This document shows positions 7,640 to 16,366 of a stretch of DNA of 64,000 nt, one piece after another. The stretch comes from Methylomagnum ishizawai (GTDB taxonomy: Bacteria; Pseudomonadota; Gammaproteobacteria; Methylococcales; Methylococcaceae). Location: assembly GCF_900155475.1 (NCBI RefSeq), contig NZ_FXAM01000002.1:1-64000 (forward strand). The letters run 5' to 3'. Within the stretch, counting starts at the first letter, position 1; each line of letters begins with the position of its first letter. A program made the translations under genes and the position numbers. Below the pieces are notes generated by a model, which was given only the letters and a program-made list of their open reading frames with translations, ran no database searches and was not told the origin of the DNA.

Positions 7640-8992
7640 ATGCGGATCGATCCACAACGCCTGGGTAGCGCGGCGTTCCGCGCCGCCCACAACGCCCGCG
7701 CCGCCTACGTCCTGGGCGGCATGGTCAAGGGGATTTCCTCGGTCGAGTTGGTGCGGACGGCGGCGCGGGCCGGGTATTTGGCCTTCTTCGGGGCCGGGGG
7801 GCTGAAGCCCGAGCGGGTACGGGAGGCGGTCGCGGCCTTGCGGGACGATCCCGGCCCCGCCGCGCCCTGGGGCGTCAATTTCCTGCATAACGCCTTGATC
7901 CCCGGCCAGGAGGACGCCCTGGCCGAAGTGCTGTTGGCCGGGGGGGTGCGTTGCATCGAAGCTTCCGCCTTCGTGCGGATCACCCCGGCCCTGGTGCGCT
8001 ACCGCCTGCATGGACTGGGTTTCGCTGCCGACGGACGGCCCGTGCCGCACCAACGCATCCTGGCCAAGGTCTCGCATCCCGGCATGGCCCGGCGCTTCAT
8101 GCTGCCACCGCCGCCGGAGATCGTGGCCGACCTGCGGGCGGCGAACCGCCTCACCGCCGTGGAGGCCGAAGCCGCCGCAGCCCTGCCCTTGGCCGACGAT
8201 ATCTGTGCCGAGGCCGATTCCGGCGGGCACACCGACCGCCGCCCGGCGTTCGCCTTGATTCCGGCCTTCCTGCGTCTGCGCGACGAAACCGCCCGCGCCC
8301 ATCCCCATTTGTCCCCGCCCCGGATCGGCGCGGCGGGTGGCATCGGCGCTCCCGAGGCCGTCGCCGCCGCCTTCGTGCTGGGGGCCGATTTCGTGCTGAC
8401 CGGCTCCATCAACCAATGCACCCCGGAAGCGGGAACCAGCGACGCGGTCAAGGACTTGCTCGCCGCCGCCGAGGCCCAGGATTTCGATATGGCCCCGGCG
8501 GGCGATTTGTTCGAGATCGGGGCCAAGGTCCAGGTCTTGAAGCGCGGCACCCTGTTCGCGGCCCGCGCCAACCGTTTGTTCGAGCTATATCGTGCCCATG
8601 CTTCCCTGGAAGACCTACCGCCGGAAGTGCTGGCGGAACTCGAAACGCGGGTGTTCGGGCGCGACCTCGACGCGGTCTGGCGGGAAACCGCCGATTATTA
8701 CCGGCAAGCGGCCCCGCATGTATTGGCCGACCTCGGCCCGAAACAGCGCATGGCAATGGTGTTCCGCTGGTATTTCATCCACTCGCAACGGCTGGCCCAG
8801 CAGGGCGATTTGGCCGGGCGGGTGAATTTCCAAATCCACTGCGGGCCGGCCATGGCGGCTTGTAATCGCTGGCTGGCCGGTACGCCCTGGGCGGATTGGC
8901 GGACACGCCATGTGGACACCCTGGCCGACCAACTGCTCGCAGGAGCCGCCGAGGTCTTGGCCCGGCGTTATGCGGACTTCGGCGCAGCCTGA
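7640..8992 (+). CDS. PfaD-family trans-acting enoyl reductase
   Basis: About 450 residues from the ATG at 7640, which follows an AGGAGT ribosome binding site; the frame runs further upstream inside the kinase gene. It is an FMN-dependent TIM-barrel protein of the 2-nitropropane dioxygenase/PfaD group, with GGMVKGISSVELV near the start, a GFFGAGGL-like segment (AFFGAGGLKPERV) and the phosphate-binding GAAGGIGAPEAVAAAF region, then NQCTPEAGTSDAVK, which is characteristic of PfaD. Family members act in trans to reduce enoyl intermediates in trans-AT polyketide or PUFA synthases. Its presence implies that at least one module of the unseen synthase needs enoyl reduction. Confidence 0.9.
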   Translation: MRIDPQRLGSAAFRAAHNARAAYVLGGMVKGISSVELVRTAARAGYLAFFGAGGLKPERVREAVAALRDDPGPAAPWGVNFLHNALIPGQEDALAEVLLAGGVRCIEASAFVRITPALVRYRLHGLGFAADGRPVPHQRILAKVSHPGMARRFMLPPPPEIVADLRAANRLTAVEAEAAAALPLADDICAEADSGGHTDRRPAFALIPAFLRLRDETARAHPHLSPPRIGAAGGIGAPEAVAAAFVLGADFVLTGSINQCTPEAGTSDAVKDLLAAAEAQDFDMAPAGDLFEIGAKVQVLKRGTLFAARANRLFELYRAHASLEDLPPEVLAELETRVFGRDLDAVWRETADYYRQAAPHVLADLGPKQRMAMVFRWYFIHSQRLAQQGDLAGRVNFQIHCGPAMAACNRWLAGTPWADWRTRHVDTLADQLLAGAAEVLARRYADFGAA

Positions 8993-9032
8993 TCCGCGCC
9001 GCCCCTTCCCCACCTCATCAGGAGACCGCCCC

Positions 9033-10355
9033 GTGACCCCCGCTCCCCTCCTCCCGCCGGGACCGCAAACCCGGTTCTGGCAACCGCTGGCCTATGTCCG
9101 TTCCCCCTATCGTTTCTTCCGGGCCATCCATGCCCGTTATGGCGACCCGTTCACGGTACGCACGGTGGCGCTGACCGCGATGACCGCCCATCCCGAGGGC
9201 ATCCGCCAGATTTTCACCGCGCCCGCCGACACCTACCACGTCAAATTGCCCCCCAGCCAGCGCCGGGTGCTGGGCCGGCATGGCCTGAGCGGCCTGGACG
9301 GCGAGGCCCACCGCCGCACCCGCAAGCTGATTTCGCCCAGTTTCCACGGCGAAAGCCTGCGCGGCCTGGGGGGCATGATCCACGCTACGGCGGTCGAGTC
9401 CTTGGCCGCTTGGCAACCCGGCAGCGTCTGGGAAGCCCGTGACGCGATGCGCGATATCGGCCTCGACGTGATCCTGCGGACCCTGTTCGGCGTCGAGGAC
9501 CGGGCGCGGCTGGCCCCGTTCCGGGCGGCGGTGCTGGAGTTCGCGGGGGCGTTCGGCAACCCGGCGTTTTTAATCAGCGCCTTGCTGGGGATCGAGCATG
9601 ATGCTTGGCCTCCGAACCGCCGTTTGGATACGGCCCGCCACCAACTCGCCGCCCTGCTGCGGGAAAACATCGCCGAGCGCCGCGCCACCGGCACGGCGCG
9701 GGCCGATATCCTCAGCCGCTTGATGGAGGCGCGTTACGACGATGGCACCGGCTTCGACGATGCGGCCTTGGTGGACAACCTCATCACCAACTTGGTGGCG
9801 GGCCACGAAACCAGCGCCCTATCGCTGACCTGGGCCTTCGCTTGGCTGGGCCGCCATCCCGAGGTGGCCGAACGCCTACAGCGGGAAATCGACAGCCTGG
9901 GCCGCGACGACGATATCGCCGCCATCCAAGCCCTGCCCTACCTCGATGCCGTGGTCAAGGAATGCCTCAGGCTGTATCCGGCGGTGCCGGAAGTGGTGCG
10001 GATGCTGGCCAAGCCCCTGGAATTGCGCGGCTACGAAATCCCGGCGGGCATGAATGTCGCTGCTTGCTCGGCGGTGCTGCACATGGACCCGGCGTTCTAC
10101 CCCGAACCGGAACGCTTCCGCCCGGAACGCTTCCTGGAGCGTCCACCGAGCGGTTTCGAGTTTATTCCCTTCGGCGGCGGCGACCGGGTGTGCCTGGGCA
10201 ACCATTTCGGCGTGTTCGAGGTGAAGATCGTGCTGGCGGTCTTGCTGACGCGGGGCCGGTTCGAACTATTGGACCGGGGGCCGGTGCGGGTGGCTCGCCG
10301 GGGTTTTTTGATGGGACCGGACCGCGTGCGGGTCAGGTTCGAACCAAGACGATAA
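9033..10355 (+). CDS. Cytochrome P450
   Basis: About 440 residues from a GTG at 9033 with an AGGAG site upstream (9020-9024). The oxygen-activation helix reads AGHETS (256-261), the ExxR motif is ECLR (310-313) and the haem loop is PFGGGDRVCLG with the axial Cys387. It begins directly with the catalytic domain and shows no obvious membrane anchor. It lies 40 bases after the PfaD gene and 18 bases before the KS-like gene, in the polyketide run, so oxidative tailoring (hydroxylation or epoxidation of the product) is likely. The redox partner is not encoded here. Confidence 0.92.
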   Translation: MTPAPLLPPGPQTRFWQPLAYVRSPYRFFRAIHARYGDPFTVRTVALTAMTAHPEGIRQIFTAPADTYHVKLPPSQRRVLGRHGLSGLDGEAHRRTRKLISPSFHGESLRGLGGMIHATAVESLAAWQPGSVWEARDAMRDIGLDVILRTLFGVEDRARLAPFRAAVLEFAGAFGNPAFLISALLGIEHDAWPPNRRLDTARHQLAALLRENIAERRATGTARADILSRLMEARYDDGTGFDDAALVDNLITNLVAGHETSALSLTWAFAWLGRHPEVAERLQREIDSLGRDDDIAAIQALPYLDAVVKECLRLYPAVPEVVRMLAKPLELRGYEIPAGMNVAACSAVLHMDPAFYPEPERFRPERFLERPPSGFEFIPFGGGDRVCLGNHFGVFEVKIVLAVLLTRGRFELLDRGPVRVARRGFLMGPDRVRVRFEPRR

Positions 10356-10373
10356 TTCGAGGAACACAAGATC

Positions 10374-11660
10374 ATGGGATACCGGGCCGATTCGGAAGCT
10401 TCGAGGATTCATATCACCGGCCTGGGCTTTGCCGGGGCGGCGGGCGGGGGCGTGGACGCCTTGGCCCGGCGCTTGGAAACGGGCGAGAGCGCGATCCAAC
10501 TCTTGCCGCCGGAATGGCGGCCCGTCCCGGCATTACAGGTGGGCGCTTTGCTCCCGCCCGATTGGTCCTGGCGCGACACCACGGGCGCGAAGGCGCTGGA
10601 CGCCGAAGCCCTGGCCGCAGCGGAACGGCTGTTGCGGGGCGGGGACGCTCCACTCAGGGCCGATGCCGCCGCCGTGTTGGAGGCCAAGGGTTCCGCCGCC
10701 ATCGCCCCGGAACGCCTGGGTTTGGTGGTGGGCGGCAGCAACCTCGCCCATGCCCTGCTGGCCCAGGAACTCGCCCGGTTCCAGAGCAATCCCGCCCATG
10801 TCAATCCCCGGATCGGTTTCCACGGGCTCGATACCCATGTCGCCGCCACGCTCGCGGCCTTGGTCCAGGCCAAGGGGCCAGTTTTGAATGTCGCCGCCGC
10901 CGCCGCCAGCGGCGCGGCGGCGGCGGTGACCGCCTTGGACCTGCTCCGGGCCGGGCGCTGCGATGCCTGCTTGGTGGTGGGCGCGATGCAGCGTCTTTCC
11001 CAGGTCGATTGGCAAGCCCTGGCCGGGCTGGGGGCGTTGAATGTTTCGGATGTCCCCGCCTGGCCCTGCACCGAGGGCGGCGGCGGTTTCACGCCGGGCG
11101 AGGGCGCGGCCTGTGTCCTGTTGGAACGCGCCGACCACGCCCGCCAGCGCGGCGCGACGGCTTGGGCCGAACTCGCGGGCGGGGCTTTGGTGTCGGGGGC
11201 CGATCCGTTGCCGCATCCTTGCCGCGCCGACGAGGTCCGGGCCATGGCGCTAGCCCTGGCCGATGCGGGCTTGGCACCCGGCCAGGTCGATCTCGTGGTC
11301 CTGCATGCGACCGGCACGGCGCGGGGCGACGCTGCGGAACTCGGCGCGGTCGCGGACTTGTTCGGCCCCGGCCTGGACCGGGTTTGGGCCACCGCCCCGA
11401 AAGCCATCGCCGGGCATGGCCTGACTTCGGCAGGGGTGGTCGGGTTGATCGCTGCCGCGTTGATGCTGGCGCGGGGCCGTATCCATCCTTGGCCCACCGC
11501 TGGCGTTCCCAAGCTGTCGGGGCTCCGGGTCGCCACCGGCCCGGCGAACGCGGCTTTGCACTGTGTTATAACTAATGCCTTCGGCTTCGGGGGGTTCAAT
11601 GCCTGTTTGGCGTTACGCTCCCTGCCCTTCCACACAGAGCGGACAGCGGATACACCATGA
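10374..11660 (+). CDS. KS-like decarboxylase of a beta-branching cassette, active-site Cys replaced by Ala
   Basis: A 428-residue thiolase-fold ketosynthase homologue. The nucleophile elbow reads NVAAAAASG (172-180): Ala177 stands where condensing enzymes have Cys. The two decarboxylation His residues (His311 in HATGTARG and His348 in KAIAGHG) and Lys343 are kept, as is the C-terminal NAFGFGG. Stand-alone homologues in HMG-synthase cassettes (PksF type) decarboxylate malonyl-ACP to acetyl-ACP and usually carry Ser at this place. Loss of the Cys with retained His pair fits decarboxylase-only function. It overlaps the HMG-synthase gene by 4 bases (ATGA), so the two proteins are made together. 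Confidence 0.85.
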   Translation: MGYRADSEASRIHITGLGFAGAAGGGVDALARRLETGESAIQLLPPEWRPVPALQVGALLPPDWSWRDTTGAKALDAEALAAAERLLRGGDAPLRADAAAVLEAKGSAAIAPERLGLVVGGSNLAHALLAQELARFQSNPAHVNPRIGFHGLDTHVAATLAALVQAKGPVLNVAAAAASGAAAAVTALDLLRAGRCDACLVVGAMQRLSQVDWQALAGLGALNVSDVPAWPCTEGGGGFTPGEGAACVLLERADHARQRGATAWAELAGGALVSGADPLPHPCRADEVRAMALALADAGLAPGQVDLVVLHATGTARGDAAELGAVADLFGPGLDRVWATAPKAIAGHGLTSAGVVGLIAAALMLARGRIHPWPTAGVPKLSGLRVATGPANAALHCVITNAFGFGGFNACLALRSLPFHTERTADTP

Positions 11661-12886
11661 ACTGGGGCATCGAGCGGATTGGTTTTTACGGCGGACGGGC
11701 GTTCATCGATATCGCCGAACTCGCGGTGTTACGCCATCTCGACCCGGTGCGGATGGCCAACCTGTTGATCCGCCGCAAAACCGTACATTTCCCCTGGGAA
11801 GACCCGGTGTCCTTCGCCGTCAATGCCGCCCGGCCCTTGGTCCGCGCCTTGCCCGAAGCCCAACGCGGTGCGATCACCCATTTGATCGTCGCCAGCGAAT
11901 CCGGTATCGATTTCGGCAAATCGCTGGCGACCTGGGTCCACGGTCTGTTGGACCTGCCCCGCGCCATGCGGCTGTTCGAGATCAAACAAGCCTGCTACGG
12001 CGGCACTGCGGCCCTGCAAACCGCGCTCGGGTTGCTGGCCCGCCAGGCCAGACCCGAGGCCAAAGCCCTGGTCATCTGCACCGATATCGCCCGCCCCATC
12101 CCCCATTCCTATGCCGAACCGACCCAGGGCGGCGCGGCCATCGCGCTTTTGCTGGGCGGTGAGCCCGATATTCTGGAATTGGAACCCGGTGCCAGCGGCC
12201 TGCATGGCTACCATGTCATGGACGCCCTGCGTCCCGACCCCGATCAGGAAACCGGCGACGCCGACTTGTCGGTGCTGACTTATATCGATTGCCTGCAACA
12301 GGCTTTCGCCGCCTACCGGGAGGCGGTGGGGCCGGTGGATTTCCGTAGCCATTTCGATTATCTGGCTTTCCACACCCCGTTCGGCGGCATGGTCAAGGGT
12401 GCCCACCGTAGTTTGCTGCGGCGCTGGTATCAAGCCAATGGGGCCGAAACCGAGGCCGATTTCCATCGCCGCCTGGCCCCGTCCCTGGCTTATTGCCGCG
12501 AGGTTGGCAACATCTATTCCGGCACGGTGTTCCTGGCCCTGGCCGGGGCGCTGGCTTCGGCGGATTTGGACCGCCGCCGCCGCATCGGGCTGTTTTCCTA
12601 TGGTTCGGGCTGTTCGGCGGAGTTCTATAGCGGCTGGGCCGACCACCGGGCGGAAACGGCCCTGGCCCTGGCCGACCTGCCCGGCCAGCTCGCCGCCCGC
12701 CATAAGCTGGGCATGGTCGATTACGAACGGGTGTTGACCGCCAACCGCCGTTCCCGTTTCGGCGAACGCGAGGCCCGGATCGATCCGGGCGATTTGGCCG
12801 ACCTCTATGAAACCGTGTTCGCGGGCCGGGGCGTGTGCGTGTTGCGCGGCATCCACCAGTACGAACGGGAGTACCGCGACGCATGA
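11657..12886 (+). CDS. Hydroxymethylglutaryl-CoA synthase homologue (PksG-like, beta-branching)
   Basis: A 409-residue HMG-CoA-synthase-family protein. The catalytic Glu81 (ASESGID), nucleophile Cys113 (KQACYGG) and His239 (AFHTPFGGMVKGAH) are all present, so it should be active. In trans-AT pathways these enzymes add acetate from an acetyl carrier protein to a beta-keto group of the growing chain, the first step of making a methyl or exomethylene branch. It is coupled by ATGA overlaps both to the preceding KS-like decarboxylase and to the following crotonase. A mevalonate-pathway role is unlikely given these neighbours. Confidence 0.92.
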   Translation: MNWGIERIGFYGGRAFIDIAELAVLRHLDPVRMANLLIRRKTVHFPWEDPVSFAVNAARPLVRALPEAQRGAITHLIVASESGIDFGKSLATWVHGLLDLPRAMRLFEIKQACYGGTAALQTALGLLARQARPEAKALVICTDIARPIPHSYAEPTQGGAAIALLLGGEPDILELEPGASGLHGYHVMDALRPDPDQETGDADLSVLTYIDCLQQAFAAYREAVGPVDFRSHFDYLAFHTPFGGMVKGAHRSLLRRWYQANGAETEADFHRRLAPSLAYCREVGNIYSGTVFLALAGALASADLDRRRRIGLFSYGSGCSAEFYSGWADHRAETALALADLPGQLAARHKLGMVDYERVLTANRRSRFGEREARIDPGDLADLYETVFAGRGVCVLRGIHQYEREYRDA

Positions 12887-13671
12887 GCGCACCGGACACG
12901 CCTTTACGCCTACGGCCCGAGGGCCGTTGCCTGCATCTGGAACTGTCCGCGCCTGGGCGTGGCAATCCGCTGAACCGCGCCCTGATCGAAGCCCTGCACA
13001 CCGCCCTGGACCAAGTCGAAGCCGATCCCACGGTGAGCGTGTTGACCCTGTCCGCCGAGGGGCCGGTGTTCTGCGATGGGATGGATTTCAGCGAAGCCGT
13101 GGCGACGGCGGGCGACCCGGAGCAGGAACTACGGGCGGCGGTGCGCCGTTTCCATGGCCTGCTGGAACGGCTGGCCCGGCTGCCGGTCATTGTCGCGGCT
13201 TTGGTCGAAGGCCGGGTCAACGCGGGCGGCATGGGTTTGGTCGCCGCCTGCGATGTGGTTTACGCCCGGCCCCAGGCCGATTTCGGGCTGTCGGAAATCC
13301 TGTTCGGCTTGTTGCCCGCCACCGTCACCCCGTTCCTGGTACGCCGCACCGGCCTGCAAACCACCTACCGCATGGCCTTGACCGCCCAGCGCCTCGACGC
13401 CGGACAGGCCCGCGCCTGCGGCTTGGTCGATGAACTGTGCGACGACCTGGCGGACGCCATCCGCCGCTTGCGGCTGCGGGCCGACCGCCTGGACCGGGCG
13501 GCGATAGCCCGGACCAAGGCGTTCTATGCCGATTACGCCGGTTTCGACCCGGCTTCCTGCCAACGGGCCGAAAACACCCTAGCCGCGCTGCTGGGCGACC
13601 GCCATACCGCCGCCCGGCTCGGCCATTTCATCCAAGGGAGCCTCGCGCCATGGCCGACGCGGTCCAATTAA
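12883..13671 (+). CDS. Enoyl-CoA hydratase-like dehydratase ECH1 (PksH-like)
   Basis: A 262-residue crotonase-fold protein from the ATG at 12883, which overlaps the HMG-synthase stop (ATGA). The oxyanion-hole segments are VFCDGMDF (about 61-68) and GRVNAGGMGLVAACD (about 109-123), followed by LSEILFGLLPATVTPFL. Position after the HMG synthase and before a PksI-type crotonase identifies it as the ECH1 of a beta-branching cassette, which dehydrates the HMG-like intermediate. Start choice rests on the overlap and the absence of homology further upstream. Its end overlaps the next gene by 22 bases. Confidence 0.88.
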   Translation: MSAPDTPLRLRPEGRCLHLELSAPGRGNPLNRALIEALHTALDQVEADPTVSVLTLSAEGPVFCDGMDFSEAVATAGDPEQELRAAVRRFHGLLERLARLPVIVAALVEGRVNAGGMGLVAACDVVYARPQADFGLSEILFGLLPATVTPFLVRRTGLQTTYRMALTAQRLDAGQARACGLVDELCDDLADAIRRLRLRADRLDRAAIARTKAFYADYAGFDPASCQRAENTLAALLGDRHTAARLGHFIQGSLAPWPTRSN

Positions 13672-14396
13672 CCCGGCCCCTGCCCGGCGTGGCCTGCCTC
13701 TGCATGGAGGACCGGGCGGGCAGCAACACCTTCACCCAAGCCTTGGTTTGCGGCTTGGTCGATACTTTGCGGGAAGTCGGGCAGGACGCCGATACCCGCG
13801 TCGTGGTCCTGCATGGCTATGGCAGTGTGTTCTGCGCGGGCGGCACCTTGGAAGAACTGGTGGATATCGCCGATGGCCGCCGCAGTTTCGACGAGGGCGA
13901 GTTCTACCGGCTGTTGCTGGATTGCCCCTTGCCGGTGATTTCGGCGATGCAGGGCCATGCGATGGGCGGGGGTTTGGTGTTCGGCTTGTATGCCGATCTC
14001 GCGGTGTGGTCGCGGGAATCGCTGTACGGGGCCAATTTCATGAAATACGGATTCACGCCGGGCATGGGCGCGACCGAACTCTTGCCGCGCAAACTGGGCA
14101 CGGCCTTGGCGGCGGAATTGCTGTTCACCGCACGGGCTTATCACGGACAAGCCTTGGCGGAACGCGGGCTACCGTTCCCGGTGCTGCCCCGCGCCGAAGT
14201 CATCCCGCACGCCCTGGGTTTGGCCCGCGATTTGGCCGACAAGCCGCGCACCGCCCTGGTCCGGCTCAAGGAAGCCCTGGCCGCGCCGCTCAAAGCCGCC
14301 CTGCCCGCCGCCGTAGCCCGCGAACGGGCCATGCACGCCGAAACCTTCGCCGAGGTCGGCATACGCCAACGCATCCAACAGCGCTACGGAAATTAG
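13650..14396 (+). CDS. Enoyl-CoA hydratase-like decarboxylase ECH2 (PksI-like)
   Basis: A 248-residue crotonase-fold protein from the ATG at 13650, preceded by AAGGGAG at 13634-13640. It carries VFCAGGTLEEL (oxyanion hole 1), QGHAMGGGLVFGLYAD (oxyanion hole 2) and YGANFMKYGFTPGMGAT, a segment highly typical of PksI-type ECH2 enzymes. These decarboxylate the glutaconyl-type intermediate left by ECH1, completing the beta-methyl or methylene branch. It overlaps ECH1 by 22 bases and ends 7 bases before the acyltransferase gene, so it belongs to the same transcript. Confidence 0.9.
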   Translation: MADAVQLTRPLPGVACLCMEDRAGSNTFTQALVCGLVDTLREVGQDADTRVVVLHGYGSVFCAGGTLEELVDIADGRRSFDEGEFYRLLLDCPLPVISAMQGHAMGGGLVFGLYADLAVWSRESLYGANFMKYGFTPGMGATELLPRKLGTALAAELLFTARAYHGQALAERGLPFPVLPRAEVIPHALGLARDLADKPRTALVRLKEALAAPLKAALPAAVARERAMHAETFAEVGIRQRIQQRYGN

Positions 14397-14403
14397 GACA
14401 CCC

Positions 14404-15756
14404 ATGACCACCGCCATCCCCGCCACCCTGCCCGCCGAATTCCAAGACCAAGTCGTGCAAATCGTGTCCGAGTTGGGGGTGTCCGGTTATGTCCGGCTCG
14501 TCCTCGACTATCCCGGCCCGCTGGACCCGGCGCGGCTGGAAACCGCCTTGCGCCGCTTGCTGGATGCCGAGCCGGTGTTGGGCTGCCGTTTCGCGCTGGA
14601 GGACGGTCAAGCCCTGTGGCGGCGGCGCGACGACCTGGACGCTATCGCCGGTTGTCCGGTCCTGGCCGGCGACGATCTGGAAGCCACGACCCAGGCTTGG
14701 CTAGCCGAACGCTTCGATCCCTGGCAATCGCCGAATCTTGGAATCGCCTTGGTCCGTTCCCCCGCCCAGGCCGGGGACCGGCTGTTGCTGCGGGTTTCCC
14801 ATGTGGTGGCCGATGGCACCGCCGCCTTGGATGTCGCCATGGCCCTGACCGATCTATATAGCCGCTTGGGCGACGATCCCGATTATCAGCCCAGCGTCAA
14901 CACGGCCAGCCGCGATAGCTTGCTGTGGCTGGCCAATTTCAAGTTCCGGGACAAACTGGGCCTGTTGCTGGACGATCTCAAAAGCCTGCCCGCCGCCCTC
15001 GGCAAGCGCCGGGGCTTGAGTTCCACCCCGGCGCGGTTCCAGGCCGACGCCGCCCAGCTCCGCCCCCGTTACCGGACCCTGCGCCTGGATGAAACACGTT
15101 TGGCCGCGATAGACCGCTATGCCCGTGCCCATAGCGCGACCTTGAACGATCTCTGCCTCGCCGCGTTTTTCCGGGCGTTCGACGAGTTCTGTCCCGGTCC
15201 CGCCGCTGCCCGGCTGGAAGTGGTGATGCCTACCAACCTACGGCGCTATGCCCCCTTGCAGCGGCGACCCGCCCTCCGCAATCTGGCCGGGACCACCGCC
15301 GTCCGCATCGGAACCGGCTGCGGCGCGAGCTTCGAGGACACCCTGGCCCAGGTCCAGGCCGAAACCCTGCGCCATAAACGCCGTCTCCTGGGCACCGAAG
15401 GCCAAATCGCGACCCTCTTGCTGGCCCGGGCCGGTTTCGACCGCAAGCGTGGGTTGATCCGCCGCCAAATCCTGGCCGACCTCAACCGGCCCGCACCGCC
15501 GGTCCTGACCCATTTCGGCCATACCCCGGCGCGGCGCTACGCCTGCGACGGGATGGCCCCGGTCGGATTGGCGGCGTTCGGCGAAGCTTCGCCCGTGCCG
15601 GTATTTCTGAGCGCCCTGGTCAGGATGGATGACCGGCTTTGCGTCGGTGTTTGTTACGACCAACGCCTGGGCGATCTGCGGGTGGACGCCTTCCTGAAAT
15701 GTCTGGAGCAAAATTTGCCCGGTTCCCCACAACACCCCATCCCGGAGAAGCTATGA
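14404..15756 (+). CDS. Stand-alone condensation-domain/PapA-like acyltransferase
   Basis: A 450-residue protein of the chloramphenicol acetyltransferase-like/condensation superfamily. The active-site motif is SHVVADG at 132-138 (HHxxxDG pattern with the first His replaced by Ser; catalytic His133 and Asp137, Gly138 retained). The N-terminal half has the usual DPARLETALRRLL pattern. Such free enzymes join an acyl group held on a carrier protein or CoA to an alcohol or amine. It overlaps the acyl carrier protein start by 4 bases (ATGA), suggesting that the carrier delivers its donor. It could offload or acylate the polyketide; the acceptor is unknown. Confidence 0.75.
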   Translation: MTTAIPATLPAEFQDQVVQIVSELGVSGYVRLVLDYPGPLDPARLETALRRLLDAEPVLGCRFALEDGQALWRRRDDLDAIAGCPVLAGDDLEATTQAWLAERFDPWQSPNLGIALVRSPAQAGDRLLLRVSHVVADGTAALDVAMALTDLYSRLGDDPDYQPSVNTASRDSLLWLANFKFRDKLGLLLDDLKSLPAALGKRRGLSSTPARFQADAAQLRPRYRTLRLDETRLAAIDRYARAHSATLNDLCLAAFFRAFDEFCPGPAAARLEVVMPTNLRRYAPLQRRPALRNLAGTTAVRIGTGCGASFEDTLAQVQAETLRHKRRLLGTEGQIATLLLARAGFDRKRGLIRRQILADLNRPAPPVLTHFGHTPARRYACDGMAPVGLAAFGEASPVPVFLSALVRMDDRLCVGVCYDQRLGDLRVDAFLKCLEQNLPGSPQHPIPEKL

Positions 15757-15995
15757 CCAAGCAACAACTCTTGCGCGAACTGGAAATCCTGGCGAAAGCC
15801 GCCCCCGGCAGTTTCGATGAAAACACCCGCATCGAGGGACTGGAAGGCTGGGATTCTCTCAAGACCATGGAATTCCGCCTGCTGGTGGAAGAAGAACTGG
15901 GCCGCGACCTGGACGGCTTGAAAGTCGAACGGGCCCGTACCATCAGCGACTTGACGATCCTGGTCGAAGACCTGCTGGAAGCGGACCACCCGTAG
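15753..15995 (+). CDS. Acyl carrier protein
   Basis: An 80-residue four-helix carrier protein from the ATG at 15753 (RBS GGAGAAG at 15744-15750), overlapping the acyltransferase stop. Ser35 in GWDSLKTMEF is the phosphopantetheine attachment site. It has the acidic character of carrier proteins (EELGRDLDGLKVERARTISDLTILVEDLLE). In beta-branching cassettes a free donor ACP holds malonate that becomes acetyl after decarboxylation; this is the obvious role here, though it might instead serve the adjoining condensation-like enzyme. It is the last gene of the run; no terminator hairpin was seen after it. Confidence 0.9.
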   Translation: MTKQQLLRELEILAKAAPGSFDENTRIEGLEGWDSLKTMEFRLLVEEELGRDLDGLKVERARTISDLTILVEDLLEADHP

Positions 15996-16130
15996 CCTTG
16001 ATCCACCGCGCGGTATCTAACCTGGGTTCGGGATAAGCCATCGCGTGTTGGTCAAGGCATTGACCCTGATGAGGCGACCCCGGCGGCACACCTGAAGACC
16101 CGCGCGACCCATGGGGGCTGTCCGGCCCAA

Positions 16131-16200
16131 GCGGAATCGCGAGCCTTGGGGTTCGGCTTCGTCCTGGCCTGCAAGCCCGACGCCCACCCGCGAACGGCCC
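16131..16200 (+). pseudogene. Transposase fragment (CKPDAH motif)
   Basis: A short in-frame stretch reads ALGFGFVLACKPDAH, matching the 'nFILVCKPDSH' segment of a DDE transposase family found in many bacteria. The sequence before and after does not continue the family, so this is a small remnant. It lies between the carrier protein gene and an IS630 remnant, marking the right edge of the polyketide island. Confidence 0.45.
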
Positions 16201-16366
16201 ACCGACCTGCGACGTCAGGGCGCGGGCGGCACCGTGGCCCGTCGGGGCCGGGCGCTGCCGGTTTCCAGTCCTGGAAAGCGTTGATGGCCTTCAAGACTTT
16301 GAGCCACTCCCACCAGCCCCGGAAACCGGGTGCTTCGGCCAAAATGAGACGTGCTGACACCCCGTC

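Noticed and set aside
9605-11575. 656-codon plus-strand frame across the P450 and KS-like genes
   Set aside because: Out of frame with both supported genes, Arg/Gly/Pro rich, and no recognised domain.
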